Source: JAQVUB01 sp033809415
GTDB lineage: Bacteria > Verrucomicrobiota > Lentisphaeria > Oligosphaerales > Oligosphaeraceae
Length of the DNA: 23,350 bases
Direction of reading: 5' to 3'
NCBI GenBank assembly: GCA_033809415.1
Contig: JAPXLT010000041.1
Span: forward strand, 1 to 23,350
The translations under genes were made by a program, and so were the position numbers. This document shows positions 16,485-23,350 of the stretch, piece after piece (the stretch's first letter is position 1; every line of letters starts with the position of its first letter). Below the pieces are notes generated by a model. It searched no databases and had not been told where the DNA came from. It saw only the letters and a list, made by a program, of their open reading frames with translations.

Positions 16485-18044
16485 ATGAAAGATTTGACCA
16501 GCAGCGTCTATACCTTCGAGAAACTCATACGAGGCAATTATCTCTATGTGGACAAGACGGAATATATCTGGAATTTGGTGCGCCCTGCTTCCGGAATCTA
16601 CTTCATGTCCCGCCCGCGCCGCTTCGGCAAGTCGCTGACCGTCTCGACGCTCAAGGCGGTGTTCCAGGGGAAGAAGGAACTCTTCAAGGGGCTGGCCATT
16701 TATGACAAGGAATACGACTGGAAGGAGTATCCGGTCATCCACCTGGACATGGCCAACTGCGATGCGAAAAATGCCGTCGGGCTTGAAGATTTTATTTTTG
16801 ATACATTATCCGGTCTTGCCGAGCACTTCGGGACGGAAGTCCGCGGCCAGTCCAATGCGAAGCGCTTCGAGTTCCTGGTTCGCGATGTGGTCTCGGCGGC
16901 GGGTTGCCCCGCCGTCATCCTCGTTGACGAATACGACAAGCCGATCCTGAACGTGCTGGCGACTCCGGAGGCTGCGGCATGCCGGGATGTCCTCAAGGGG
17001 TTCTACTCGACGATCAAGAAATGCGAAAGCCTCGAGCGCTTCGTGTTCGTCACCGGCGTGACCAAGTTCTCGCACGTCTCGCTCTTCTCCGACCTCAACA
17101 ACCTGGCCGACATCACCATGCATGCCGACTACGCCACCATGCTCGGCTACACGCAGGAGGAATTCGAAAAACACTTTGCGGAGCGCCTGGATGACGCCGT
17201 GGACAGGCTGGGCATTCCCCGCGAGCAGCTCCTTGCCGAAATCAAGGCGTGGTACGACGGGTACCGGTTCGAGGAGCATGCGGCGACGGTGTACAATCCG
17301 GTGTCCTTGGCTCAGTTTTTCATCAACGGCTGCAAATTCTCCAACTACTGGTTCTCGACGGGGACGCCCTCGTTCCTTCTCGAGGTGATCCGGAAGACGG
17401 ACTTCAACTTCGAGCGGGCGTTGAGCGAGCCGGTCATGGGCTTCGCCTTCAACGCGTTCGAGATCGACCGGATCGACCCGCTGGCGCTCCTGCTGCAGAC
17501 CGGCTACCTGACGATCAAGAGCTCATTTGTCGAACTAGGCACGACGCTGTACTACCTCGACTTTCCCAACCGCGAAGTGAAGGAGGCCTTCAAGACCTAC
17601 CTGATCAGCGACTACAGCGCCATTCCGCAGGAAATCGTCGGAGCCAACGTGTTCCAGATGGCCGGGGCGATCAAGGCGGGAAACATCCAACGCTTCATGG
17701 ACTTGCTGAAAACCTTCTTCGCCGCCGTGCAGTACGATGTCAAGACGGACGCCGAGGGGCGCTTCCAGCTGCTGTTCTACTCGGTGTTCCTGCTTTTAGG
17801 CGTGCGCATCGAGGCGGAGTCGAGGACGAATGACGGGCGCATCGACGCCGTGATCCGGGAGGGCGACAGCATCTACATCTTCGAGTTCAAGATGAACCAG
17901 ACCGCCGACGCGGCGCTGGCGCAAATCCACGAAAAGGAATATTACCAGAAATACCGGCACTCGGGCAAGAGGATCGTCCTCATCGGCGCGAACTTCGATG
18001 CGGCCTCGAGGCAAATATCCGAGTGGAAGATCGAAGAGGCATAG
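16485..18044 (+). CDS. AAA-ATPase_like / PD-(D/E)XK (PDDEXK_9) family protein
   Basis: A 519-residue two-domain protein. The N-terminal AAA-ATPase_like domain (PF09820-like) has the Walker A variant SRPRRFGKS (42-50), Walker B VILVDEYDK (144-152, D148/E149), TGVTKFSHVSLFSDLNNL (190-207) and WYDGYRF (256-262). The C-terminal restriction-nuclease fold (PF08011-like) keeps D454 in GRIDAVI, E467-F-K469 in IYIFEFKMN and a following Q480/Y487 region, so the nuclease signature looks complete. The family is common in Bacteroidetes, spirochaetes and PVC bacteria; its function is not established. GGAGG lies 9 nt before the ATG. Codons are clearly richer in third-position G/C than neighbouring genes. 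It is alone between two direct repeats, with genes on both sides on the opposite strand, all consistent with recent insertion. Confidence 0.9.
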   Translation: MKDLTSSVYTFEKLIRGNYLYVDKTEYIWNLVRPASGIYFMSRPRRFGKSLTVSTLKAVFQGKKELFKGLAIYDKEYDWKEYPVIHLDMANCDAKNAVGLEDFIFDTLSGLAEHFGTEVRGQSNAKRFEFLVRDVVSAAGCPAVILVDEYDKPILNVLATPEAAACRDVLKGFYSTIKKCESLERFVFVTGVTKFSHVSLFSDLNNLADITMHADYATMLGYTQEEFEKHFAERLDDAVDRLGIPREQLLAEIKAWYDGYRFEEHAATVYNPVSLAQFFINGCKFSNYWFSTGTPSFLLEVIRKTDFNFERALSEPVMGFAFNAFEIDRIDPLALLLQTGYLTIKSSFVELGTTLYYLDFPNREVKEAFKTYLISDYSAIPQEIVGANVFQMAGAIKAGNIQRFMDLLKTFFAAVQYDVKTDAEGRFQLLFYSVFLLLGVRIEAESRTNDGRIDAVIREGDSIYIFEFKMNQTADAALAQIHEKEYYQKYRHSGKRIVLIGANFDAASRQISEWKIEEA

Positions 18045-18062
18045 ACCCCTGGAGACTCGATC

Positions 18063-18097
18063 TTTAACAACGAAAAGACACGAAAAGGTACGAAAAA
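18063..18097 (+). repeat. CACGAAAA-type repeat, right flank of the ATPase cassette
   Basis: Three degenerate units: TTTAACAACGAAAAG, then ACACGAAAAGG, then TACGAAAAA. It aligns with the left-flank repeat (16312-16344) with two one-base gaps and few substitutions, in direct orientation. It starts 18 nt after the ATPase stop and ends 4 nt before the stop codon of the convergent AraC gene. Transcripts of that AraC gene would run into a T-rich copy (TTTTTCG...TTTTCG), which might aid termination. Confidence 0.8.
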
Positions 18098-18101
18098 TAT
18101 C

Positions 18102-18938
18102 TCAAGACGGGATAGTTCCATCAGACGGCTCGGTTCTGAAGAGTTTGCGGTATTCCGAGGGGGAAAAACCTATTTTTTGCGTAAATACCTTGGAGAAATA
18201 ATGCCTCGAGTTCATGCCGCATTCCGGGGCGATTTCATTCAGCGGATAAGCCGTGGTACTTAACAGGTAGGATGCTTTTTTCATCCGGCTGGAAATGATG
18301 TAATCTGAAATCGTCACCCCGTATCGTTTCTTGAAAGCCCTGCTGAGACTGACACGGTGCATGTTCAATTCACTGGCAATCTGTTCCACGGAAAGGTCCG
18401 GCAAACCGCAATTCGCATCAATGTAATTTTTGACCTCACCCATGTCGTGTCCGGTTGAAGCTTTCATTTTACGACCGCCGGAGGCGATCAGGGTCAGGAT
18501 TTTAAAGGCCAGTGCAAGGGCGCTGAGCTGGTGCTTTTTTGTCAGAAAATTCAGGTCTGTTCCCACCCGGTTGAAAAGATCTCGCGGACAGATTCCGGCT
18601 CGGTTCAGACCCGGTTGAATGTCCAGCATGGCAAAGAGTTTGCCGCTGTCCTCCCCTGCAATGGTCAGCCAGCAGTAATGGAACGTATTTTTCGGCTTAA
18701 AATCATGCTGCATTCCGGGAGGATAATACCAGGCATATCCCGGGCGCAGAACATATTCCTTTCCTGCCATTCTGAATAATCCCTGCCCGTCAATGGGCCA
18801 GAAAATCTCCCCGAAGGCCGGAGTAATACACTTTTCCCGGTCAGGGGGTATCAGAATAAATTCACCATAGCTTCTGACGAAAAGATTCCGCCTGGTATCG
18901 CCACCCCAAAAATAACAGATGTTGCGTGATGATTTCAT
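18102..18938 (-). CDS. AraC-family transcriptional regulator of the GH2 operon
   Basis: A 278-residue regulator. Residues about 1-110 form a cupin-like sensor (GQGLFRMAGKEYVLRPGYAW, then PPGMQHDF), and residues about 167-268 the two AraC helix-turn-helix motifs: VEQIASELNMHRVSLSRAFKK and LNEIAPECGMNSRHYFSKVF. The tail RTEPSDGTIPS ends next to the repeat at 18063-18097. It is divergent from the GH2 operon across a 124-nt region with repeated TGTTACATT sites, one of which overlaps this gene's own leader, so it likely activates the operon and may regulate itself. A weak AGAAG lies 8 nt before the ATG. It is not closely similar to the AraC protein at 1483-2439. Confidence 0.92.
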   Translation of the reverse strand: MKSSRNICYFWGGDTRRNLFVRSYGEFILIPPDREKCITPAFGEIFWPIDGQGLFRMAGKEYVLRPGYAWYYPPGMQHDFKPKNTFHYCWLTIAGEDSGKLFAMLDIQPGLNRAGICPRDLFNRVGTDLNFLTKKHQLSALALAFKILTLIASGGRKMKASTGHDMGEVKNYIDANCGLPDLSVEQIASELNMHRVSLSRAFKKRYGVTISDYIISSRMKKASYLLSTTAYPLNEIAPECGMNSRHYFSKVFTQKIGFSPSEYRKLFRTEPSDGTIPS

Positions 18939-18968
18939 GTTACATTCTTCTGGTTATGGTGTTACATT
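18938..18968 (+). promoter_or_regulatory. Direct pair of TGTTACATT operator half-sites
   Basis: The exact 9-mer TGTTACATT occurs at 18938-18946 and again at 18960-18968, start-to-start 22 bp, about two helical turns. AraC-type proteins classically bind direct half-sites about 21 bp apart. The second box ends 7 nt before the proposed -35, an activator position. The first overlaps the start codon and leader of the divergent AraC gene. Binding by the neighbouring AraC protein is inferred. Confidence 0.65.
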
Positions 18969-18975
18969 TTTACCC

Positions 18976-19004
18976 TTGTTAAAGGCGATCTGAGGATGTA
19001 TAAT
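18976..19004 (+). promoter_or_regulatory. Sigma-70-type promoter of the GH2 operon
   Basis: A -35 TTGTTA (18976-18981, 4 of 6), a 17-nt spacer and a perfect -10 TATAAT (18999-19004). Transcription would start near 19011. The weak -35 next to the direct operator pair suits an activator-dependent promoter. Consensus-based call. Confidence 0.6.
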
Positions 19005-19011
19005 ATTTCTG

Positions 19012-19033
19012 TGTTACCTAAAGTAATGTAACA
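19012..19033 (+). promoter_or_regulatory. Inverted pair of TGTTACATT-like boxes after the GH2 start site
   Basis: TGTTACCTA (19012-19020, 7 of 9 to the box) faces AATGTAACA (19025-19033), the exact reverse complement of TGTTACATT. The pair lies at the probable transcription start of the GH2 operon and upstream of the divergent AraC gene. It could mediate looping, repression without inducer, or control of the AraC gene. Confidence 0.55.
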
Positions 19034-19101
19034 TCTTTTCAATTATTGGCAAAAAGACTGATTTGAAAAGTTTGCATAGCAGCCCATTGTTCAGGTTTAT
19101 C

Positions 19102-20808
19102 ATGCGTGAAAAAATGCTATTGGATGGGATCTGGGATTTTCACTATTCAGGTGAAGAATTCATTGGTATTCCTGACTCTTTTACGGAGTCTCTGCCGGTT
19201 CCGTGCTGTTATGATCTAGTTGAGCCGTATTGCGGAGTACGCGGTTACGGGGTCTACCGCCGTTTTATAGAGTGCGGCGGTATGGTACGGCTTTTTGTTG
19301 AGGGTCTGGGAATCACTGCTCAAATGTACTGGGACAGGAAGCTGATCAAGGAATGTCCTTATACCTATATGCCTGAGGAAGTCATTTTTGATGCTGGTGA
19401 GGAAGGGCGCCATGAACTGGTCATGGTCATTGACAACCGTCACAACGAGCAGTTTCGTGCCAACTTTGATTTCTATGGCTATGGCGGAATTTACGGCAGC
19501 ATATTCATCGAACGCCTGCCGGATTGCTGGATCGAACAAATCTTTATTTCCACAGAGGATTACACCCATGGAAAAATACGGATACAGGCTTCGGTTGCCG
19601 GGAAAAACAATCAGGAAGCGGTCCTGATCTTTGATCATAAGAAAACGGTCGCTGTCTGTTTTGAAGAAGGCCGTCTGGATATCGAGCTGAATGTCCCGAA
19701 TTACAGCCTTTGGAGTCCGGAGGAGCCCAACCTGCATGAACTGACGATTAAAACGGCAAACGACCAGCGTTCCGAGTTTTTCGGCATCCGTGAATTCAGC
19801 ACTCATGGTCGGCAGATTCTGCTGAATGGTAAGCCGATCAAGTTTTTTGGATACAACCGTCATGAGAGTCATCCAGAACTCGGGGCTGCCACTCCACCGG
19901 CCATGATAGCTTCCGATTTGCGCATGCTGAAAAATCAGGGTGGCAACTTTATCCGCGGCAGCCATTATCCGCAGAGGCGCTCGTTTCTTGATTTGTGCGA
20001 CCGGATGGGTGTGCTGGTTTGGGAAGAAACCATGAGTTGGGGAATTCGGGCTCCGGAACTGCATTCAAACGAGTTTATTGATGCGCAGGTGGAGCAAGCC
20101 CGCAAACTGACTTGTGCGAGCTTTAACCATCCCTGTATCGCGATTCGCGGCTTTATGAATGAAAATGACAGCAGTCTGCCTGAAACCAGAAAAGTTGTCA
20201 AAACGCTGTATGAGACCATTCGCTCGATTGACAAACATTGTCTGATCTCCTTTGCCTCAAACCGTTACGAGCAAGATGTCTGCACCGACCTGGTTGACGT
20301 GGTGGCCATGAATCCTTATCCGGGCTGGTATGATTCTTCCTTTGACAGCATTTCCACGGTTGACAAGGTGATCCCACGGCTCAGGGAGCTTTCTGCGGCC
20401 TTGCCCCAGGACAAGCCGTTTTTGATTACCGAGATCGGCTGTGAAGCGCTGCTGGGCTTCCGGGATCGGCTGAAAGCGCGCTGGACAGAGGAATATCAGG
20501 CTAAAGTCCTGCTGGAAGTCTGCCGTTATGTTTTTTCCAGTGAGGAATGTGCCGGGGTTGCGATCTGGCTTTTTGCCGATTGCCGGTCGTTCATTAACGG
20601 CCCCAGTATTTACGCCAGGGCAAGGGGCTTTAACAATAAAGGGGTGCTTGACGAATACCGGCACCCGAAACTGGCATGGAATAGCATTGCAGAATTTTTA
20701 CAGAATGTCACAAAAGACGACCAAGAAAACATTGATCATACGTATGAAAGCGTAATCGGAGCAAAATTCACCGGCGGTCTGTCAAATGTTCCTGCAGAAA
20801 CAAGATGA
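19102..20808 (+). CDS. GH2 beta-glucuronidase-like glycoside hydrolase
   Basis: A 568-residue GH2 enzyme: sugar-binding jelly roll (1-150), immunoglobulin-like domain (about 150-230), and TIM barrel from the RQILLNGKPIKFFGYNRHE block (237-255). The acid/base is E354 (GFMNEND) and the nucleophile E444 (FLITEIGCE). N511-N-K513 in RGFNNKG matches the NxK carboxylate-recognition motif of E. coli UidA (N566/K568), favouring a beta-D-glucuronide or galacturonide substrate. No signal peptide, so cytoplasmic action is likely. Start: ATG at 19102 with an AGG 6 nt upstream was preferred; an in-frame TTG at 19063 would add 13 residues not expected in the family. First gene of the plus-strand operon; its stop overlaps or nearly abuts the pseudopilin gene. 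Confidence 0.88.
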   Translation: MREKMLLDGIWDFHYSGEEFIGIPDSFTESLPVPCCYDLVEPYCGVRGYGVYRRFIECGGMVRLFVEGLGITAQMYWDRKLIKECPYTYMPEEVIFDAGEEGRHELVMVIDNRHNEQFRANFDFYGYGGIYGSIFIERLPDCWIEQIFISTEDYTHGKIRIQASVAGKNNQEAVLIFDHKKTVAVCFEEGRLDIELNVPNYSLWSPEEPNLHELTIKTANDQRSEFFGIREFSTHGRQILLNGKPIKFFGYNRHESHPELGAATPPAMIASDLRMLKNQGGNFIRGSHYPQRRSFLDLCDRMGVLVWEETMSWGIRAPELHSNEFIDAQVEQARKLTCASFNHPCIAIRGFMNENDSSLPETRKVVKTLYETIRSIDKHCLISFASNRYEQDVCTDLVDVVAMNPYPGWYDSSFDSISTVDKVIPRLRELSAALPQDKPFLITEIGCEALLGFRDRLKARWTEEYQAKVLLEVCRYVFSSEECAGVAIWLFADCRSFINGPSIYARARGFNNKGVLDEYRHPKLAWNSIAEFLQNVTKDDQENIDHTYESVIGAKFTGGLSNVPAETR

Positions 20809-20822
20809 AAAGGAGATGTGCC

Positions 20823-21614
20823 ATGGAAACAAAATGGGTTCAGAACAATGCGGGGAAAGCAGTCTTGGGAGACAGAAGGGGGTTTACCCTTATAGAACTT
20901 CTGGTCGTGATCGCCATCATCGCCATCCTGGCAAGCATGCTGCTTCCGGCGCTGAACAGCGCCAGAGAGAAGGCAAAAAACATTTTTTGCACGAATAATC
21001 TGAAAAGCTTAGGGCTTGCCCATCAGTTGTATATTGACGAATTTGACTATTGTCTTCAGCATCAGACTGCGACGAAAAATGTGGCCTATCCTGGCAGCAG
21101 TGACAGCCGGAACTATTGGACCGACTTTTTGTTGGGTTATCTCTCAAAGAATTATAAATCCTTTGTCTGCCCTTCCGATCCTTTTGGAAAGAACATAATC
21201 GCGTGGAAGGGTTCTGTCGGGCAGTATGTCATTGACCCGTCAAATGTCAGTTACGGATTCAACTATGAAGGTTTAAGCAGGAACCGTAGAGGTTCAATCG
21301 TTGAAGGTGAACAGCTCAAACCGTCGCAAATAAAAAGCCCTGCCAAGCTGTTTGCACTTATGGACAGTGCTTCCTGTGATGATCCAACTCATGGGTATTA
21401 CACTGTCAGAGCAGCCATGCCAAGTAACCCGAGCTGGATCGGCATGCCCAACTTTCTGCGTCATACCTGGCGGATGAATATTGTTTTTATGGATAACCAT
21501 ATTGAAAGCTTTGCTTCCAAAAGTATTTCAAATCCTTGGGCGGAAGATGCGTTGGGTAGCAGAGCCTCTGGTTCAAAAGGACTCGCCAACTGGACCTATG
21601 ATGGAAAACCGTAA
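20823..21614 (+). CDS. Pseudopilin-like protein (prepilin-type N-terminal cleavage/methylation domain)
   Basis: A 263-residue protein with a type IV prepilin-like N-terminus: a short basic leader ending in RRG20, cleavage before F21, E25 at the +5 position (GFTLIELLVVIA) and a hydrophobic helix to about residue 43. The rest is a soluble domain with C-terminal NIVFMDNHIESF, resembling the large pseudopilin families of Lentisphaerota and Planctomycetota. It would be processed by prepilin peptidase and displayed on the envelope. A sugar-binding or surface-assembly role is inferred from its place between a glucuronidase and a DUF4838 gene; no secretion genes are nearby. AGGAG lies 7 nt before ATG 20823. 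An earlier ATG at 20805, overlapping the GH2 stop, lacks such a site. Confidence 0.88.
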   Translation: METKWVQNNAGKAVLGDRRGFTLIELLVVIAIIAILASMLLPALNSAREKAKNIFCTNNLKSLGLAHQLYIDEFDYCLQHQTATKNVAYPGSSDSRNYWTDFLLGYLSKNYKSFVCPSDPFGKNIIAWKGSVGQYVIDPSNVSYGFNYEGLSRNRRGSIVEGEQLKPSQIKSPAKLFALMDSASCDDPTHGYYTVRAAMPSNPSWIGMPNFLRHTWRMNIVFMDNHIESFASKSISNPWAEDALGSRASGSKGLANWTYDGKP

Positions 21615-21650
21615 GGGAACCGAGGAATGGAAATCAAAAGAGGTCTACCC

Positions 21651-23326
21651 ATGAAATCGAGAAGAATCTCTATTCTTGCTTTCGGTCTTGCAGCATTTTT
21701 TTCTGTTGCAGAAGCAAAAAACATTCCCGACCCTTTCTCGATGGTGATCTATCCGCATAAGGCATCTCCTGTCGAGCGGCATGCGGCAGAGGAGCTTGCC
21801 GAATATCTAAACAAAGCCTGCGGCGGAAATGTCCTCTGTGCAGAAGAGTCGGACAGGCCTTCCGGAGGGACTGCAATTTATGTGGGCAATACTCGTTTTG
21901 CAGTGAGCCGGAACCTGTCCTTTGCCGGATTCTCCCCTGAGGAATGGATGATCCGTTCCTATCCCGATGGTATTGTTGTTGCCGGGGGAGTGCCTCGCGG
22001 CACCCTATATGGGGTTTATGAGTTTTTGGAACGCTTTGCAGGTATTGCCTGGCTGGATGAATTCTATACCGATATCCCTAAGAACAACCCGATCCTGCTG
22101 CCGGAAACTATCGATCTGCGGGACAAACCCGTTTTCAGGTACCGGGGGATTTATACTTGGCATGGGAATGATCAAACACGTCGATTCCTTTTCCGTTCCA
22201 GAAACCGGGAAAATATTTTTTTTGAGGAGAAACTCGAAGATTCTCTGCAAGCCGCGATCGGGCATACTCCGGTATTAGGCAGCCCTGCGCCCCTCAATAC
22301 TCTGTTTTATTACATTAACGAATGGCCCACAACAGGCTTCGAGGAATGCTATTCGCTTGATGAAGCCGGGAAACGGGTGCGCCCAACTGGCGTTTTCGGT
22401 CCGGGACAAGTCTGTTTCTCATCCACTCGAGCCAGGGAAACGTTTGCTGAGCAGATGATTGCTTACATCCGAAAAGATCGCGAAAAAGCCCCTGTGAATT
22501 ATCCGCTGCTTTATAATCTTTCGGTGAACGATATCAAAGACATCTGCCATTGCTCAGACTGTCAGGAGCGGGTAATAAAATATGGGACGCAATCTGGCGG
22601 TATGCTCGAATTTGTGAATGCAGTTGCGCAGTCCGTGGGCAAAATCTATCCGGACATTCGCATTCAAACTTCTGCATATCTGGTTTATGAAGTGGCTCCT
22701 GAGAAAGGGATCGTTCCGCAGGCAAATGTGACTGTTCGCTGCTCCCCCAGCCGATGGGGAAGCGGTTTTGACACGATGCGGAGTTTGACGATTCCGCGCA
22801 ATCAAAAAACATTGAATGAACTTCAGAAATGGAGCCGGATTGGCGCCATTCAGATTTGGAATTATTGGGTGCTTTTTGGGGATAATCCAGACAAAAATGC
22901 TTGCCTGATCAATCTCGAGGCAATACGGGATAATCTGCTGACCTATTTCGATCTGGGTGCTGATTACGTGTTCAGTGAATGCGAGTATCCTGAAAGTACA
23001 ACATTCCATGCCATGCGCGTCTGGATCGGATACAAACTGAAATGCAATCCGAAGCAGCCGCTTGCCCCGTTGATTACGCGCTTTATGGAAGGGTACTATG
23101 GAGCGGCGGCGCCTTATATGAAAGCATATTACGATTATCTGGTCAAACGTCAAGCTTCAGCACCCGAACTGGATACCCGAGGCGTTGTCGAAAGAGATTA
23201 TCTTGATGCAGAGTTTTTCCGCACTGTGGAACCGCTGCTTGATAAAGCACTGACTGTGGTGGGCAGTGATCCGGATCGGACTTTGCATATTTTAAATGAA
23301 CGGGTCCCATTTGATATCGCCAGGGT
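21651..23326 (+). CDS. Secreted DUF4838-family protein, 3' truncated
   Basis: The first 558 residues of a protein with no stop codon before the contig end. A signal peptide (MKSRRISILAFGLAAFFSVAEA, cut after residue 22) targets it to the periplasm or beyond. Residues about 30-160 form an alpha/beta domain like the non-catalytic N-terminal domains of GH20/GH67 enzymes (ERHAAEELAEYLNKACGG...GTLYGVYEFLER). From about 165 a TIM-barrel-like DUF4838 region (PF16126-like) carries the C299-H-C301-S-D-C304 cluster typical of this family. Its activity is uncharacterised; a glycosidase-like role is plausible. GAGG lies 7 nt before the ATG, 36 nt after the pseudopilin stop, so it belongs to the GH2 operon. 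Translation past 23326 gives CLLYTSP, encoded by sequencing adapter. Confidence 0.82.
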
Positions 23327-23350
23327 CTGTCTCTTATACACATCTCCGAG
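23327..23350 (+). other. Nextera/Tn5 transposase adapter (sequencing artefact)
   Basis: The last 24 nt start with CTGTCTCTTATACACATCT, the Tn5 mosaic-end sequence used in Nextera libraries, followed by CCGAG, the next bases of the Nextera read adapter. On the minus strand it translates as MCIRDR, a well-known adapter-derived peptide. Untrimmed adapter at a contig end; not part of the genome. Confidence 0.98.

Noticed and set aside
19063..19101. TTG start for the GH2 gene
   Set aside because: The extra 13 residues do not fit the GH2 start, and ATG 19102 has an AGG ribosome site at a good distance.
19216..20064. 282-residue minus-strand ORF
   Set aside because: Antisense shadow of the GH2 gene.
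22554..23153. 199-residue minus-strand ORF
   Set aside because: Antisense to the DUF4838 gene, whose open frame has a signal peptide, ribosome site and family cysteines.
23143..23343. Minus-strand ORF of 66 residues starting MCIRDR
   Set aside because: Its start lies in the Nextera adapter and it is antisense to the DUF4838 gene.

Overview
The window looks like a chromosomal contig end from a glycan-degrading PVC-group bacterium, most likely Lentisphaerota (Victivallis-like). The sequence-level reasons are a single gene coding for a type-II-secretion-like pseudopilin (GFTLIELLVVIA) inside a sugar operon, a DUF4838-type secreted protein, several GH enzymes without signal peptides, a long SSS symporter, a sialate O-acetylesterase-like protein, and AraC-type regulators in place of SusC/SusD. 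This lineage call is inference; no rRNA gene or other marker was seen.

Layout. (1) 1-92: short non-coding end with an inverted copy of a CACGAAAA-type repeat and a G-rich tract. (2) 93-11177, all on the minus strand: a catabolic cluster read in the order GH95-like hydrolase, SSS symporter, GH78-like rhamnosidase, SASA-type acetylesterase, AraC regulator, FAD-dependent oxidoreductase. The enzymes appear cytoplasmic, so the probable logic is to import small glycosides or oligosaccharides through the symporter and then remove acetyl, rhamnosyl and fucosyl-like groups. (3) 11246-16224, also minus strand: a tight housekeeping operon rseP, cmk, ybgC-like thioesterase, wecA-like glycosyl-1-phosphate transferase, nadC, with start/stop overlaps at most junctions. 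(4) 16312-18097: a GC-rich gene for an AAA-ATPase_like/PD-(D/E)XK protein with its own promoter, bracketed by two directly oriented copies of the CACGAAAA repeat. It looks like an inserted cassette. (5) 18102-23326: a divergent pair, an AraC regulator (minus) and an operon GH2 beta-glucuronidase-like enzyme, pseudopilin, DUF4838 protein (plus). The 124-nt divergent control region holds three exact copies of the 9-mer TGTTACATT plus one degenerate copy, around a good sigma-70 promoter. (6) 23327-23350: Nextera/Tn5 transposase adapter, which is not genomic. It truncates the DUF4838 gene and marks the contig end.

The two points most worth follow-up are the repeat-bracketed ATPase/nuclease-fold cassette, with a third repeat copy at the window start, and the self-contained regulator/operator/pseudopilin sugar locus, a little-characterised alternative to Sus-type polysaccharide utilisation loci. 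No tRNA, rRNA, CRISPR array, IS element or phage gene was recognised.
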